This document shows positions 16,679 through 24,363 of a stretch of DNA of 40,314 nucleotides, piece after piece. Within the stretch, counting starts at the first letter, position 1. Each line of letters begins with the position of its first letter. A program made the position numbers and the translations under genes. The DNA is taken from the NCBI GenBank assembly GCA_030539595.1, contig JAUNXW010000001.1:1-40314 (forward strand), given 5' to 3'. Origin of the DNA: Methanocorpusculum sp. GTDB lineage: Archaea; Halobacteriota; Methanomicrobia; Methanomicrobiales; Methanocorpusculaceae. The notes beneath the pieces are model-generated. The model saw only the letters and a program-made list of their open reading frames with translations, had not been told where the DNA came from and did no database searches.

Positions 16679-16852
16679 TCAATCATCAAGTTTTCTGAAA
16701 AGTCCGGGCTTGCTCTTTGGAATCATACACGTTGGGCATTTCCATGTCGGCGGTAAATCATCGTATTTTGTTCCGGGTGCTATTCCGTGATTCGGGTCAC
16801 CCAAATCCTCATCGTAAACATATGCACAAAAAATGCAGATATACTTTGCCAT
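16679..16852 (-). CDS. Rubredoxin
   Basis: A 57-residue one-iron electron carrier with the two Cys knuckles CIFCAYVYD and CPTCMIPK and the family core IAPGTKYDDLPPTWKCP. In anaerobic archaea rubredoxins typically reduce oxygen- or superoxide-defence enzymes, but no such partner is adjacent. ATG at 16852 gives the standard start MAKYIC; a TTG three codons earlier is rejected. It lies downstream of mer on the same strand but is separated by 210 nt containing a repeat and a hairpin, so it probably has its own promoter. Confidence 0.95.
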   Translation of the reverse strand: MAKYICIFCAYVYDEDLGDPNHGIAPGTKYDDLPPTWKCPTCMIPKSKPGLFRKLDD

Positions 16853-16917
16853 ACATATCAATTTGTAGTTTTTTATTTATATAATTCACCTATGAGGACA
16901 TTTTTTGTATGGAGTTT

Positions 16918-16970
16918 GTCCAATCGTCATGTGAATTCGTTGGACAAGATTTAGTCTAAGGCTGTTCCAA
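16918..16970. repeat. Dispersed intergenic repeat, partial copy 3
   Basis: GAATTCGTTGGACAAGAT continuing through TTTAGTCTAAG (16933-16960) shares its last 13 bases exactly with positions 1-13. It is the reverse complement of the 10415-10437 and 30334-30352 elements. GTCCAA (16918-16923) and TTGGAC (16940-16945) form an inverted repeat at one edge. No hairpin array is attached to this copy. Confidence 0.7.
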
Positions 16971-17014
16971 CTGAATTAATTACGAAAAAAAGACCGCAGT
17001 CAGTTAAAATTTTT

Positions 17015-17032
17015 GTGGGATTGAAACCCCAT
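17015..17032 (-). terminator. Hairpin downstream of mer
   Basis: On the minus strand ATGGGG-TTTCAAT-CCCAC forms a short stem followed at once by an A5T4 tract, about 30 nt after the mer stop. Position and composition fit a 3' end for the abundant mer transcript. Confidence 0.5.
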
Positions 17033-17062
17033 AAAAATATTTTATTTGCCTTATGGGCAAAT

Positions 17063-18046
17063 TTACATTATCTTGCCGAGCAGGCGGATGGAGTTGGTCA
17101 TATCAGGTCCAAGCGGTGAACCGAAGATAATCTGTGTAACTCCTGCTGCGTTGAGGTCTTCACATTTCTGGCGGATTGTGTCCGGTGTTCCGCAGATTGT
17201 GAATGCTTCAAGTTCCTTGTCTGTGACAAGTTCATTTACTGACTTGAAGTCGAAGCGTGCAAGTGCGTCCTTAATCTTTGCAACGTTTGCAAGGTCAAGT
17301 CCGTGTCTCTGGAGTAATGCTTCGGGTGAACCTGCTGCAATAAATGCAGAGACAATCTTTGCTGCCTTCTTTGCTTTCTTCTCGTCTTTGTCGATTGAAA
17401 GTGCTGTGTATGCACCGACATCGAATCCTTTCTTGCCGACTTTGTCGCATGCTGCTTTGATGATTGGGATTGCAACCTGGAAGTCTTTCGGGTTGGATGC
17501 GTTGATTAATGCTCCGTCTCCCTTAAGTCCTGCGAGCTCGAGTACTTTTGGACCCTGTGCACCGACGTAGATTGGGATACCTTTCTTTCCGGGGAGTGTG
17601 ACGCCTGTGAGTTTTGCACCGTCGTAGTCGAAGTAGGTTCTGCCTGACTTCTTCATTTCTGCGCCAGAGCACATCTCACGGATTACATCAATTGCTTCTC
17701 CAAGTCTTGCAACCGGCTTTTCAGGCTGTATGCAGAGTTTCGGAAGGGTTGAAAGGTCGCCTGGACCAATACCGAGTGTTGCACGTCCGTCTGATACTTC
17801 ATTCAGTGTGCATGCAAAGGATGCCATTGCTGCCGGTGTGTCGGTGAACGAGTTCATGATTCCCGGTCCCATCTTAAGTGTTGAAGTTGCGAGTGCAACT
17901 GCGGTTAAGACTGAGTAGCAGTGTCTGTTGTTGTAGTGGTTGGTGATCCATGCGTAGTCAATATCCTTGCTCTCTGCAAGTTTACAGTAGTTAACTACCT
18001 GTTTGACATTTACGTTTCCTGGAACAAATTCAATTCCATAAGTCAT
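17063..18046 (-). CDS. mer: 5,10-methylenetetrahydromethanopterin reductase (F420-dependent)
   Basis: Reduces methylene-H4MPT to methyl-H4MPT with reduced F420, a central cytoplasmic step of CO2-reducing methanogenesis. The 327-residue protein is a bacterial-luciferase-like TIM barrel beginning MTYGIEFVP and containing WITNHYNNRH (about 33), the non-prolyl-cis segment region GIGPGDLSTL, PIYVGAQGPK and the C-terminal IIFGSPLGPD; all match Mer. Length equals the family norm. GAGGTG lies nine nt before the ATG. Codon choice is strongly biased relative to neighbours, as expected for a very highly expressed enzyme. This gene is the best single marker that the host is a methanogen. Confidence 0.98.
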   Translation of the reverse strand: MTYGIEFVPGNVNVKQVVNYCKLAESKDIDYAWITNHYNNRHCYSVLTAVALATSTLKMGPGIMNSFTDTPAAMASFACTLNEVSDGRATLGIGPGDLSTLPKLCIQPEKPVARLGEAIDVIREMCSGAEMKKSGRTYFDYDGAKLTGVTLPGKKGIPIYVGAQGPKVLELAGLKGDGALINASNPKDFQVAIPIIKAACDKVGKKGFDVGAYTALSIDKDEKKAKKAAKIVSAFIAAGSPEALLQRHGLDLANVAKIKDALARFDFKSVNELVTDKELEAFTICGTPDTIRQKCEDLNAAGVTQIIFGSPLGPDMTNSIRLLGKIM

Positions 18047-18084
18047 AGTTCTTTACACCTCACTTTAAAGTTTTACTCCTCGAC

Positions 18085-18095
18085 ATAAATATATT
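18085..18095 (-). promoter_or_regulatory. TATA box of mer
   Basis: The minus-strand sequence AATATATTTAT lies about 40-50 nt upstream of the mer ATG. It leaves room for a short leader that includes the GAGGTG ribosome-binding site at 18056-18062. Confidence 0.5.
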
Positions 18096-18164
18096 CTGAT
18101 TTTAATGAGCCGAATTCCCGCGTAAATAAGCCCTTTAACCCCCCTCAAGAAAATAAACCCGATA

Positions 18165-18216
18165 CGGTCTTTTTTTTATGCGCTCTGAAAAACAATAAAA
18201 AACTTAGGCAAGACCG
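18165..18216 (-). terminator. T-rich terminator region of tRNA-Arg
   Basis: Downstream of the tRNA on the minus strand is an oligo-T stretch (GTTTTTTATTGTTTTTC, complement of 18187-18203). It is framed by a 7-bp inverted repeat CGGTCTT/AAGACCG (18165-18171 and 18210-18216). T-runs are the usual archaeal termination signal. Confidence 0.5.
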
Positions 18217-18244
18217 AGAAAAATCCGACGCAGTCTGATTTAAG

Positions 18245-18316
18245 CGGACCTGCCGGGGATCGAACCCGGTTCTTCGGGTTCGAAGCCCGAAAGGATATCC
18301 ACTACCCCACAAGTCC
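18245..18316 (-). tRNA. tRNA-Arg (anticodon UCG)
   Basis: The 72-nt minus-strand sequence folds as a cloverleaf. The acceptor stem pairs GGACTTG with CAGGTCC, with discriminator G. The anticodon stem TCGGG/CCCGA encloses loop CTTCGAA with anticodon TCG, and the T arm is CCGGG-TTCGATC-CCCGG. No intron is present. CCA is not encoded. Confidence 0.96.
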
Positions 18317-18360
18317 AGAAATAGTAATGATATATTTGCGGCTGAATCGTATAATTTAGT

Positions 18361-18792
18361 ATGGTTTTATCCTCATCAATTATCCGCAGAAAAATTAATG
18401 ACGGCAGTCTCGGAATAACTCCTTTCGCGGAAGAGTCTCTTCAGCCGTCTTCATACGACTTAAGGGCCGCAGAAGACATCGTTATCAAAAAAGGAAAAAT
18501 GACCTTAGTTCCGACAATGGAATTTGTCTCGCTTCCCGATGATTTATGCGCAACACTTTGGGGGCGTTCATCGTTTGGAAGAAAAGGTGTGGTTCTCGGC
18601 GCAGGATACATTGACCCGGGATTTCGCGGAAACCTCACACTCTGTATGGTAAACGCAGGCGAAGAAGATATCCCCGTTACCAAAGGCATGAGAGTGGTTC
18701 AGATGCTTATACACTCCGTTGAAGGTAAAGTTGAAAGCGCATACAATGGAAACTATCAGGACAGTCACGGCGTCGTAAAATCAAAAATCTAA
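18361..18792 (+). CDS. dUTPase / dCTP deaminase family protein, probably dUTP diphosphatase
   Basis: A 143-residue trimeric dUTPase-fold protein. Visible motifs are QPSSYDLR (about 28-35), WGRSSFGRKGV (about 65-75), GYIDPGFRGNLTL (about 80-92) and the PVTKGMRVVQ strand. In dCTP deaminases and the bifunctional Methanocaldococcus enzyme, the Gly-Asn/Lys strand reads 'TLE', where Glu activates water for deamination. Here the place is Cys (TLCMVN), which argues for dUTP hydrolysis without deamination. It is also shorter than bacterial Dcd. The role would be keeping uracil out of DNA and supplying dUMP. It starts 44 nt after the divergent tRNA gene, and its end overlaps the convergent membrane-protein gene by 4 nt. 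Confidence 0.8.
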   Translation: MVLSSSIIRRKINDGSLGITPFAEESLQPSSYDLRAAEDIVIKKGKMTLVPTMEFVSLPDDLCATLWGRSSFGRKGVVLGAGYIDPGFRGNLTLCMVNAGEEDIPVTKGMRVVQMLIHSVEGKVESAYNGNYQDSHGVVKSKI

Positions 18793-20009
18793 ATCAGACC
18801 GAGAGTAAAAAGCATCACCGGAAACATAACCGAGCCCATACAAAAAATTCTCGGGATATCAACAAGCGCGGGAACAAGCCCGATAAGACTTGCAAGAATC
18901 AGAATTATCAAGCCGAACCCTCCGCAGAAAATCACGGTCAGCGCTAATAGAAAAATAAAAACAATAATCGACAAAGCGCGCTGATTCAGCTTTGTAAAAA
19001 AATCACAACCGCGCGACGCAAACAACACCGCGAAGTATCCGAGCAGAACCGCAAGCGCAGATACAAGGAGCATTAAATACACAGACGGCAGCTCAAATTC
19101 TGCCATTGCTGCCATTGATCCGGAACGCATACGACCGACCGCATAAAGCGCGGCAATTCCGAGAACAGCGTTTGCGGTGTTTGCGGCAGAAGTTGAGATT
19201 AAATAATTCTCAGGCTCTCTTTTTTCAAAATTACCGCTTCGCCTGACTGCAAGCAGAGCGTTTGCCGTGCTGCTTGAAAATCCGGGAAGCCATCCGACGA
19301 TTGCTCCGGCAACAGCGCCTTTAACTCCGTTTGAATAAATCTGCGAATTTGATAAATTCAGCGGTGAGGATTTCTGAGTTTTTATTTTCGGTGATTTTTT
19401 AATCGACGACATCAGCAGGGGAACGGCAAACAGTCCTGTTAAGAGAGGCAGAAGAATTTCTCCGATTCCGAAAAAACCGAACGAGAGATATGAATAGTTC
19501 ATGGCATAAACACCGAGTGCGCCGGAAGTTATGAATACGGCAGAAGCCCATGCGGGTGATTTTGAAAAGAAAATCAGTAGGCAGGCAGCGGTTAAAATAA
19601 CCAACCCTATACCCCAGTCGAGATAATTCTGAAGACCTGATAGAAAAATCATAAACAAAGCAAAGAGGGGTAAGCAGAAAATAAAACCCCAGAGACTGCC
19701 CAAAGCGGAAATTCTTATCGCTCTTTCACCGAAGCCCGATAAATACAGTCTGTGCGCGGGAAGAACGGATAAAACAGTGTCAGCATCGGGAACGCCGAAA
19801 ATGGTTGAGGGGATATTGTCTAAAAATGTGTGGACTATCATTGAAGAGACTATCAAAGCGCATACTCCGTCAACTCCGAGAAAAGAGACAAGCGGAATTG
19901 ATAGAGCCGCGGCAAGACCCGCAATTGTGTTTGAGTGAATTCCGGGAACAAGTCCCGAAAATATTCCAAGAAGAGTTCCTGAAATTAATCCGATGATGAT
20001 GCCAAACAT
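18789..20009 (-). CDS. TctA/DUF112-like multi-pass membrane protein
   Basis: A 406-residue membrane protein with about ten helices. The N-terminal GLISGTLLGIFSGLVPGIHSN region and the internal GAIVGWLPGFSSSTAN form the duplicated Gly/Pro-rich signature of the TctA permease family (tripartite tricarboxylate transporters) and its archaeal DUF112 branch. No TctB or TctC partner is nearby, so the substrate and even transport activity are unproven. ATG at 20009 is chosen because an AT-rich TATA-like stretch lies about 25-35 nt upstream; an ATG at 20051 would add 14 non-hydrophobic residues and sits within a hairpin. Confidence 0.85.
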   Translation of the reverse strand: MFGIIIGLISGTLLGIFSGLVPGIHSNTIAGLAAALSIPLVSFLGVDGVCALIVSSMIVHTFLDNIPSTIFGVPDADTVLSVLPAHRLYLSGFGERAIRISALGSLWGFIFCLPLFALFMIFLSGLQNYLDWGIGLVILTAACLLIFFSKSPAWASAVFITSGALGVYAMNYSYLSFGFFGIGEILLPLLTGLFAVPLLMSSIKKSPKIKTQKSSPLNLSNSQIYSNGVKGAVAGAIVGWLPGFSSSTANALLAVRRSGNFEKREPENYLISTSAANTANAVLGIAALYAVGRMRSGSMAAMAEFELPSVYLMLLVSALAVLLGYFAVLFASRGCDFFTKLNQRALSIIVFIFLLALTVIFCGGFGLIILILASLIGLVPALVDIPRIFCMGSVMFPVMLFTLGLI

Positions 20010-20051
20010 TCGATGTTGTGTTGAATAGATGAAGTAATATAATTTTGGCAT

Positions 20052-20864
20052 GCAAAAAGCATGCTTTTTTCGAGTACAGTAAATCGATATTTTTTATTGA
20101 TTAATTTTATTTCGACTAACTTCGGTCTCCATCTCATTTTTTCAGTTCCCAATTACCTTACAAACCGCCAAGACTTAAGCGGGCAGGGTATGTGCAACCA
20201 TTCTGTTTACGTGGGTTTAATATAATTGATTAAAAATAGCTTTAATTCTGGCTTATTTTTATGATTTGTGGTTTGTTCGCAGAAATTGGGGTTATTTTCA
20301 GACGATGAAACACCTTGCCTGTTGTATAAAGCGGCTTAAAATCGTTCTGTGTAAGCCAATCAAGCATTAAGATAGGTTGATATCTTTAGGGTTTGTTTTT
20401 TGTAGTTTTTGTCGTAGTTCGCGGATTTACAGCAACGCTGTGTTTGTCTAAGCGGGTTTTATTGTGAGGGGTGATTGAAACGATGGTGATTTTCGGTGTC
20501 TCGCGATATAATTTAAAAGACCAACAATACAACAACTCTACTTACGGAGAATAATAAACCGCGTAACTCCTATCTAATTACTGTCCTCTGCGAACACCAT
20601 TTCTTAACGCCGCTCTCCTAAACTCTTCGAGTTTACCCGCCGCTTTCGAAGCCGCGTGGCAAAGGCTGAGACTTGGGCTTGGCACGCTGAAATCTCGGAA
20701 ACGCTTTTATTGTAGACGCGGTGATTCTCTGCGGGTCGATACAATTATCCCTTCTCTGTACAAATAATAAAGTACCTTTCAGAAGCCTGCGGGATTTCTA
20801 AATAAATGCAGGTCAGTAAAATCGGTCGGATGGGGAAATATAACTCTGTTCCCATCACTCAAAA
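20052..20864. other. Long gene-free region (813 nt)
   Basis: No supported open reading frame lies here. The left two-thirds is AT-rich with small hairpins such as GGCTTA/TAAGCC (20333-20357) and ACAGC-AAC-GCTGT. 20498-20525 matches the reverse complement of 30265-30292 at 23 of 28 positions. A block at about 20600-20740 is clearly more GC-rich, with AAACTC-TTC-GAGTTT and CCGCGT/ACGCGG pairing, and could be a structured RNA. I do not see RNase P RNA or SRP RNA consensus elements. The end carries the promoter of the isoprenoid operon. Confidence 0.5.
20836..20844 (+). promoter_or_regulatory. TATA box of the isoprenoid operon
   Basis: AAATATAAC lies about 25 nt before the ATG of the MEMO1 gene at 20865. 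No ribosome-binding site is present, consistent with a leaderless operon transcript. Confidence 0.5.
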
Positions 20865-21698
20865 ATGAACAACAAAATATCAGCGGAGCCTAAGGCAAAA
20901 GGAAACGCACTCAGGTCTCCATCACTTGCAGGTATGTTTTATCCCGAAAAAAAAGAGGAATTAAACAGCCTGTTAACGCAATTTTTCAATGATACGGTCA
21001 CGTCTGTAACAAATCCCAAAGGAATCCTTGTCCCGCACGCAGGATATATTTATTCGGGCAGATGCGCTGCTGTAAGCTACTCAAAAATATCTCCCGACTT
21101 TAACGGCACATTTGTAATAATAGCCCCGTCACATCAGGGATTCGACACCTGCGTCTCAGATTTAATCTGGGAAACCCCCATAGGCTCGGTCAATGCGGAC
21201 GAAAAATTCATTGAAGCGCTTGACATACCTCTCAATAACAACGCCGTCTGCGAGCGCGAAAACTCTATTGAAGTTCAGATACCTTTCATCAAACACAGAT
21301 TCCCAAAAGCCTCAATAGTTCCGATTTTAATCGGCGACCAGTCATACTCCGGAGCAAAATACGCAGCCGACGCAGTAATATCTGCCATTAAAAGAACGGG
21401 TATTACACCCGTAATAATTGCATCGGGCGACGGCTCTCACTATGTCCCGAGGAAAAAAGCGGAAACCGACGACTTAATCGTTCTTGCGGCTTTGAAAAAT
21501 CTTGACACTAAAAAATTCTACGACGCCCTGATAAAAATTCAGCCGTCAATGTGCGGATACGGCTGTATCTGCGCAATGGCAGAAATCTGCAAATATCTCG
21601 GCGCAAAAGAATCACGTGTCCTAACCTATCAGACATCCGGCGACGCGACCGGAGACTACAGCGAAGTGGTCGGATACATCTCAATGGAGGTCGTCTGA
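20865..21698 (+). CDS. MEMO1 family protein (AmmeMemoRadiSam system protein B homologue)
   Basis: A 277-residue member of the MEMO1/UPF0103 family, related to class III non-haem iron dioxygenases. Conserved motifs: SLAGMFYP (about 20-27), VPHAGYIYSG (about 63-72), the His of APSHQGF and CERENSIEVQIPF (about 125-137), plus a later GDGSHY. The His/Asp/Cys set could bind a metal. Function in archaea is not settled, but the gene is commonly linked with mevalonate-pathway genes, as it is here. Its stop overlaps the mevalonate kinase ATG by one base. Confidence 0.9.
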   Translation: MNNKISAEPKAKGNALRSPSLAGMFYPEKKEELNSLLTQFFNDTVTSVTNPKGILVPHAGYIYSGRCAAVSYSKISPDFNGTFVIIAPSHQGFDTCVSDLIWETPIGSVNADEKFIEALDIPLNNNAVCERENSIEVQIPFIKHRFPKASIVPILIGDQSYSGAKYAADAVISAIKRTGITPVIIASGDGSHYVPRKKAETDDLIVLAALKNLDTKKFYDALIKIQPSMCGYGCICAMAEICKYLGAKESRVLTYQTSGDATGDYSEVVGYISMEVV

Positions 21699-22570
21699 TG
21701 GCTACATGGAGCGCGCCCGGAAAAGTTTTCTTGTTCGGTGAACACGCCGTCGTTTACGGCAAACCCGGAATAGCGATGGCAATTAAACCGCGTGTGATGG
21801 TCACAGTCCGCCACTCGCGGTTTTATCAGAAGCCCAACTCACCGTATATTGCCGAGTGCTTCAGAATTTTAGACATAAAAGGCAGTGTCTACGTCCGCTC
21901 GCAGCTTCCAAGCGCGTCAGGTCTCGGCTCATCCGCAGCAGTGACTGTTGCCACGCTCTTTGCCATAAACGACGAGTTCTCGCTTGGGCACTCGCGCGAA
22001 GAACTCGCGGCTCTTTCTCACGAAGTTGAAAAAATCACCCAGAGCGGTCATGCAAGTGCAACCGACACTTACGTATCCACTTACGGCGGCATGGTCTTAA
22101 TCCGCAGCGGAGAAAAACGCAGACTTATTCCGCCCGAAAACTTCTCAATAGTCATCGGCAACACACTCGTCTCCCACAACACAGCCGAAATGGTCGCACG
22201 TGTTGCGGATTTAATGCAGAACTCGCCGAAAATTGCAGATCCGATAATGGACTCAATAGGCGCAATCACAATGGAAGCGATGCACAATATGGAAAATCAC
22301 AAAGAACTCGGTATTCTGATGAACAGAAACCAGGCGCTTTTGGATGCTCTCGGCGTAGGACATCCCGCTCTTTCACATCTCGCTCTTGCGGTTCGCTCAG
22401 CGGGCGCTTACGGCGCAAAACTCTCAGGCGCTGGCGGCGGCGGATGCATCTGGGCTCTTTGCTCAAAAGGCAACAAGAACAGAGTGATTAACGCCATTGA
22501 AGACTGCGATGCAAGACCTATCGTTACATCAATCGATACAGAGGGGGTGCGAAAAGAGAAAGATGAGTGA
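21698..22570 (+). CDS. mvk: Mevalonate kinase
   Basis: Phosphorylates mevalonate with ATP at the start of the archaeal isoprenoid pathway for ether lipids. The 290-residue GHMP kinase shows APGKVFLFGEHAVVYG (about 6-21), the ATP-loop PSASGLGSSAAVT (about 71-83) and the C-terminal KLSGAGGGGC (GHMP motif 3). The catalytic Asp is in the SATDTYVSTYGG segment. The start is fixed by GGAGGT six nt upstream inside the MEMO1 gene; longer readings overlapping that gene are rejected. It overlaps the isopentenyl phosphate kinase gene by 8 nt, so translation is coupled. Confidence 0.96.
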   Translation: MATWSAPGKVFLFGEHAVVYGKPGIAMAIKPRVMVTVRHSRFYQKPNSPYIAECFRILDIKGSVYVRSQLPSASGLGSSAAVTVATLFAINDEFSLGHSREELAALSHEVEKITQSGHASATDTYVSTYGGMVLIRSGEKRRLIPPENFSIVIGNTLVSHNTAEMVARVADLMQNSPKIADPIMDSIGAITMEAMHNMENHKELGILMNRNQALLDALGVGHPALSHLALAVRSAGAYGAKLSGAGGGGCIWALCSKGNKNRVINAIEDCDARPIVTSIDTEGVRKEKDE

Positions 22571-23315
22571 GATTAAAATCATCAAACTCGGAGGAAGCGC
22601 GGTAACCGACAAATCAAAAGAAGGAGTTGTCAATTACGAAAAAATCTCACTGATGGCAAAAGCCGTGTCCGCAAATTCATCGGACGCCGAATTTATCATT
22701 GTTCACGGCGCGGGTTCGTGCGGTCACCCGCAGGCGAAAAAGTGGAAGATTCAGGAAGGCGTTACCCGCGAAAATTCGGACGGGATTTTTGAAACTCACG
22801 AAGCCGTGAACCGCTTAAACAGCGCGGTCGTTTCGGCTCTCAGAAAAGAAGGAGTCAATGCGGTAAGTTTCCACCCGTTTGAATGCTCCTTTGCGAAAAA
22901 CGGTCGTCTCGTTTTCTGCGGAGTTGAGCAGATTAAAAAACTGATTTCGGTTGGCGCAGTCCCCGTGCTTCACGGAGATGTCGTTATGGACGAATCACGC
23001 GGTGCATGCATTGTTTCCGGAGACCAGATAGCACCGTTCCTTGCAGAAGCCTTAGGCGTAAAAGAAATCGGAATCGCCACAGAAGTCGGCGGAGTTTTAT
23101 CAAACGGGAAAATCGTTCCTGAAATTACCCGTGAAAACGTATCGGAAATCAAATTCGAAGACGCGCAAACCGCAGACGTAACCGGAGGCATGCGCGGAAA
23201 AATTGAAGAACTGCTCCTGCTTGCCGATGCGGGCATATCCTCGCATATTTTCGCACCGGAACAGACAGCGGAATACTTATCGGGAAAATACAAAGGCGGA
23301 ACGAAGGTGAAATAA
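22563..23315 (+). CDS. ipk: Isopentenyl phosphate kinase
   Basis: Phosphorylates isopentenyl phosphate to isopentenyl diphosphate, the last step of the archaeal mevalonate route. The 250-residue amino-acid-kinase-fold protein starts MSEIKIIKLGGSAVTDK. It has the IPK hallmark HGAGSCGH (about 50-57), whose second His contacts the substrate phosphate; the usual Phe of GSFGH is Cys here. LHGDVVMD and VSGDQIAPFLA bind nucleotide and magnesium. The ATG at 22563 lies within the last codons of mevalonate kinase. The stop shares one base with the next ATG. Confidence 0.95.
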   Translation: MSEIKIIKLGGSAVTDKSKEGVVNYEKISLMAKAVSANSSDAEFIIVHGAGSCGHPQAKKWKIQEGVTRENSDGIFETHEAVNRLNSAVVSALRKEGVNAVSFHPFECSFAKNGRLVFCGVEQIKKLISVGAVPVLHGDVVMDESRGACIVSGDQIAPFLAEALGVKEIGIATEVGGVLSNGKIVPEITRENVSEIKFEDAQTADVTGGMRGKIEELLLLADAGISSHIFAPEQTAEYLSGKYKGGTKVK

Positions 23316-24358
23316 TGACAACAGCAAGCAGAAAATATGACCATCTGAAACTTTGCATCGACGAAAACATCTCTCACGGAAATTCGGGATTCGATGACGT
23401 TGTCTTAGTCCACAACGCACTGCCCGAACTCGATTTTAACGAAATTGACCCAAGTACCGAATTTTTAAACCGCAAAGTCGGCTCGCCTCTCGTAATTTCC
23501 GCAATGACCGGAGGGCACGCCCTGACCTCTGCGGTCAACGAAAATCTCGCGAAAGCCGCAGAAAAATACAATCTTGTGATGGGTGTCGGTTCGCAAAGAG
23601 CCGCCCTTGAAGATTCTTCGCAGGAAGACAGTTTCAGAATCGTCCGTGATACTGCGCCCCATGCGTTCCTTGCCGCAAACATAGGAGCTGTCCAGCTCGT
23701 TTCGCACGGAATGGAATGGGTTGAAAAAGCAGTTGAGATGATAGATGCCGACGCAGTCTGCGTTCATCTGAACTTTTTACAGGAAGCAATACAACCCGAA
23801 GGCGAGAAAAACGCATCTGGCGTTTTAGCCTCGCTTCACACACTCTGCAGAGAATCCCGTGTTCCAGTAATCGTAAAAGAAACCGGTTCGGGAATCTCGG
23901 GCACTGCGGGCAAAGCCCTATTTGATGTGGGTGTCTCTGCCATTGACGTCGGCGGATTCGGCGGAACTTCCTGGGCAAAAATCGAAAGTCTTCGCAGTGC
24001 CGGTGATAAAACACGACAGACGCTTGGAAATACATTCCTCAACTGGGGAATTCCCACAGCGGTCAGTGTTTTTGAGGTAGCGAAAGTAAAAAAAGGTACG
24101 CTGATTTCAACAGGCGGTTTAAACAGCGGACTCGATATAGCAAAATCAATAGCGCTCGGAGCTGATTTCGGTGGAATGGCTCTTGCGCTGTTAGCCCCTG
24201 CACACGCAGGTGAATCACAGCTCTTTGACAAAATAGATACAATACTTGCCGAGTTCAAAACGGCGATGTTTTTGTCCGGGGCTAAAAATCCTGTTGAGCT
24301 TGCTAAAACAAAGTATTACTTAACAGGTACTGTCAGGGAAATGACAGCGGAAATTTGA
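23315..24358 (+). CDS. fni: Type 2 isopentenyl-diphosphate delta-isomerase (FMN-dependent)
   Basis: Interconverts isopentenyl and dimethylallyl diphosphate using reduced FMN and NAD(P)H. The 347-residue TIM-barrel protein has SRKYDHL.L near the N-terminus, VISAMTGG (FMN contact), GVGSQRAALED, LNFLQEAIQPEG (about 150-161, with the acid/His region), VKETGSGIS, DVGGFGGTSW and the phosphate-binding GALLA-type C-terminal segment. Length is normal. It sits between isopentenyl phosphate kinase (1-nt overlap) and RNase J (5-nt gap). Confidence 0.96.
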   Translation: MTTASRKYDHLKLCIDENISHGNSGFDDVVLVHNALPELDFNEIDPSTEFLNRKVGSPLVISAMTGGHALTSAVNENLAKAAEKYNLVMGVGSQRAALEDSSQEDSFRIVRDTAPHAFLAANIGAVQLVSHGMEWVEKAVEMIDADAVCVHLNFLQEAIQPEGEKNASGVLASLHTLCRESRVPVIVKETGSGISGTAGKALFDVGVSAIDVGGFGGTSWAKIESLRSAGDKTRQTLGNTFLNWGIPTAVSVFEVAKVKKGTLISTGGLNSGLDIAKSIALGADFGGMALALLAPAHAGESQLFDKIDTILAEFKTAMFLSGAKNPVELAKTKYYLTGTVREMTAEI

Positions 24359-24363
24359 AAAAT

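Noticed and set aside
17046..17570. 174-codon open frame opposite mer
   Set aside because: It is antisense to a highly expressed, clearly recognised gene, and its composition is that expected from mirrored codon bias.
20590..20770. RNase P RNA or SRP RNA in the long gap
   Set aside because: I looked on both strands for the conserved core sequences of each and did not find them.
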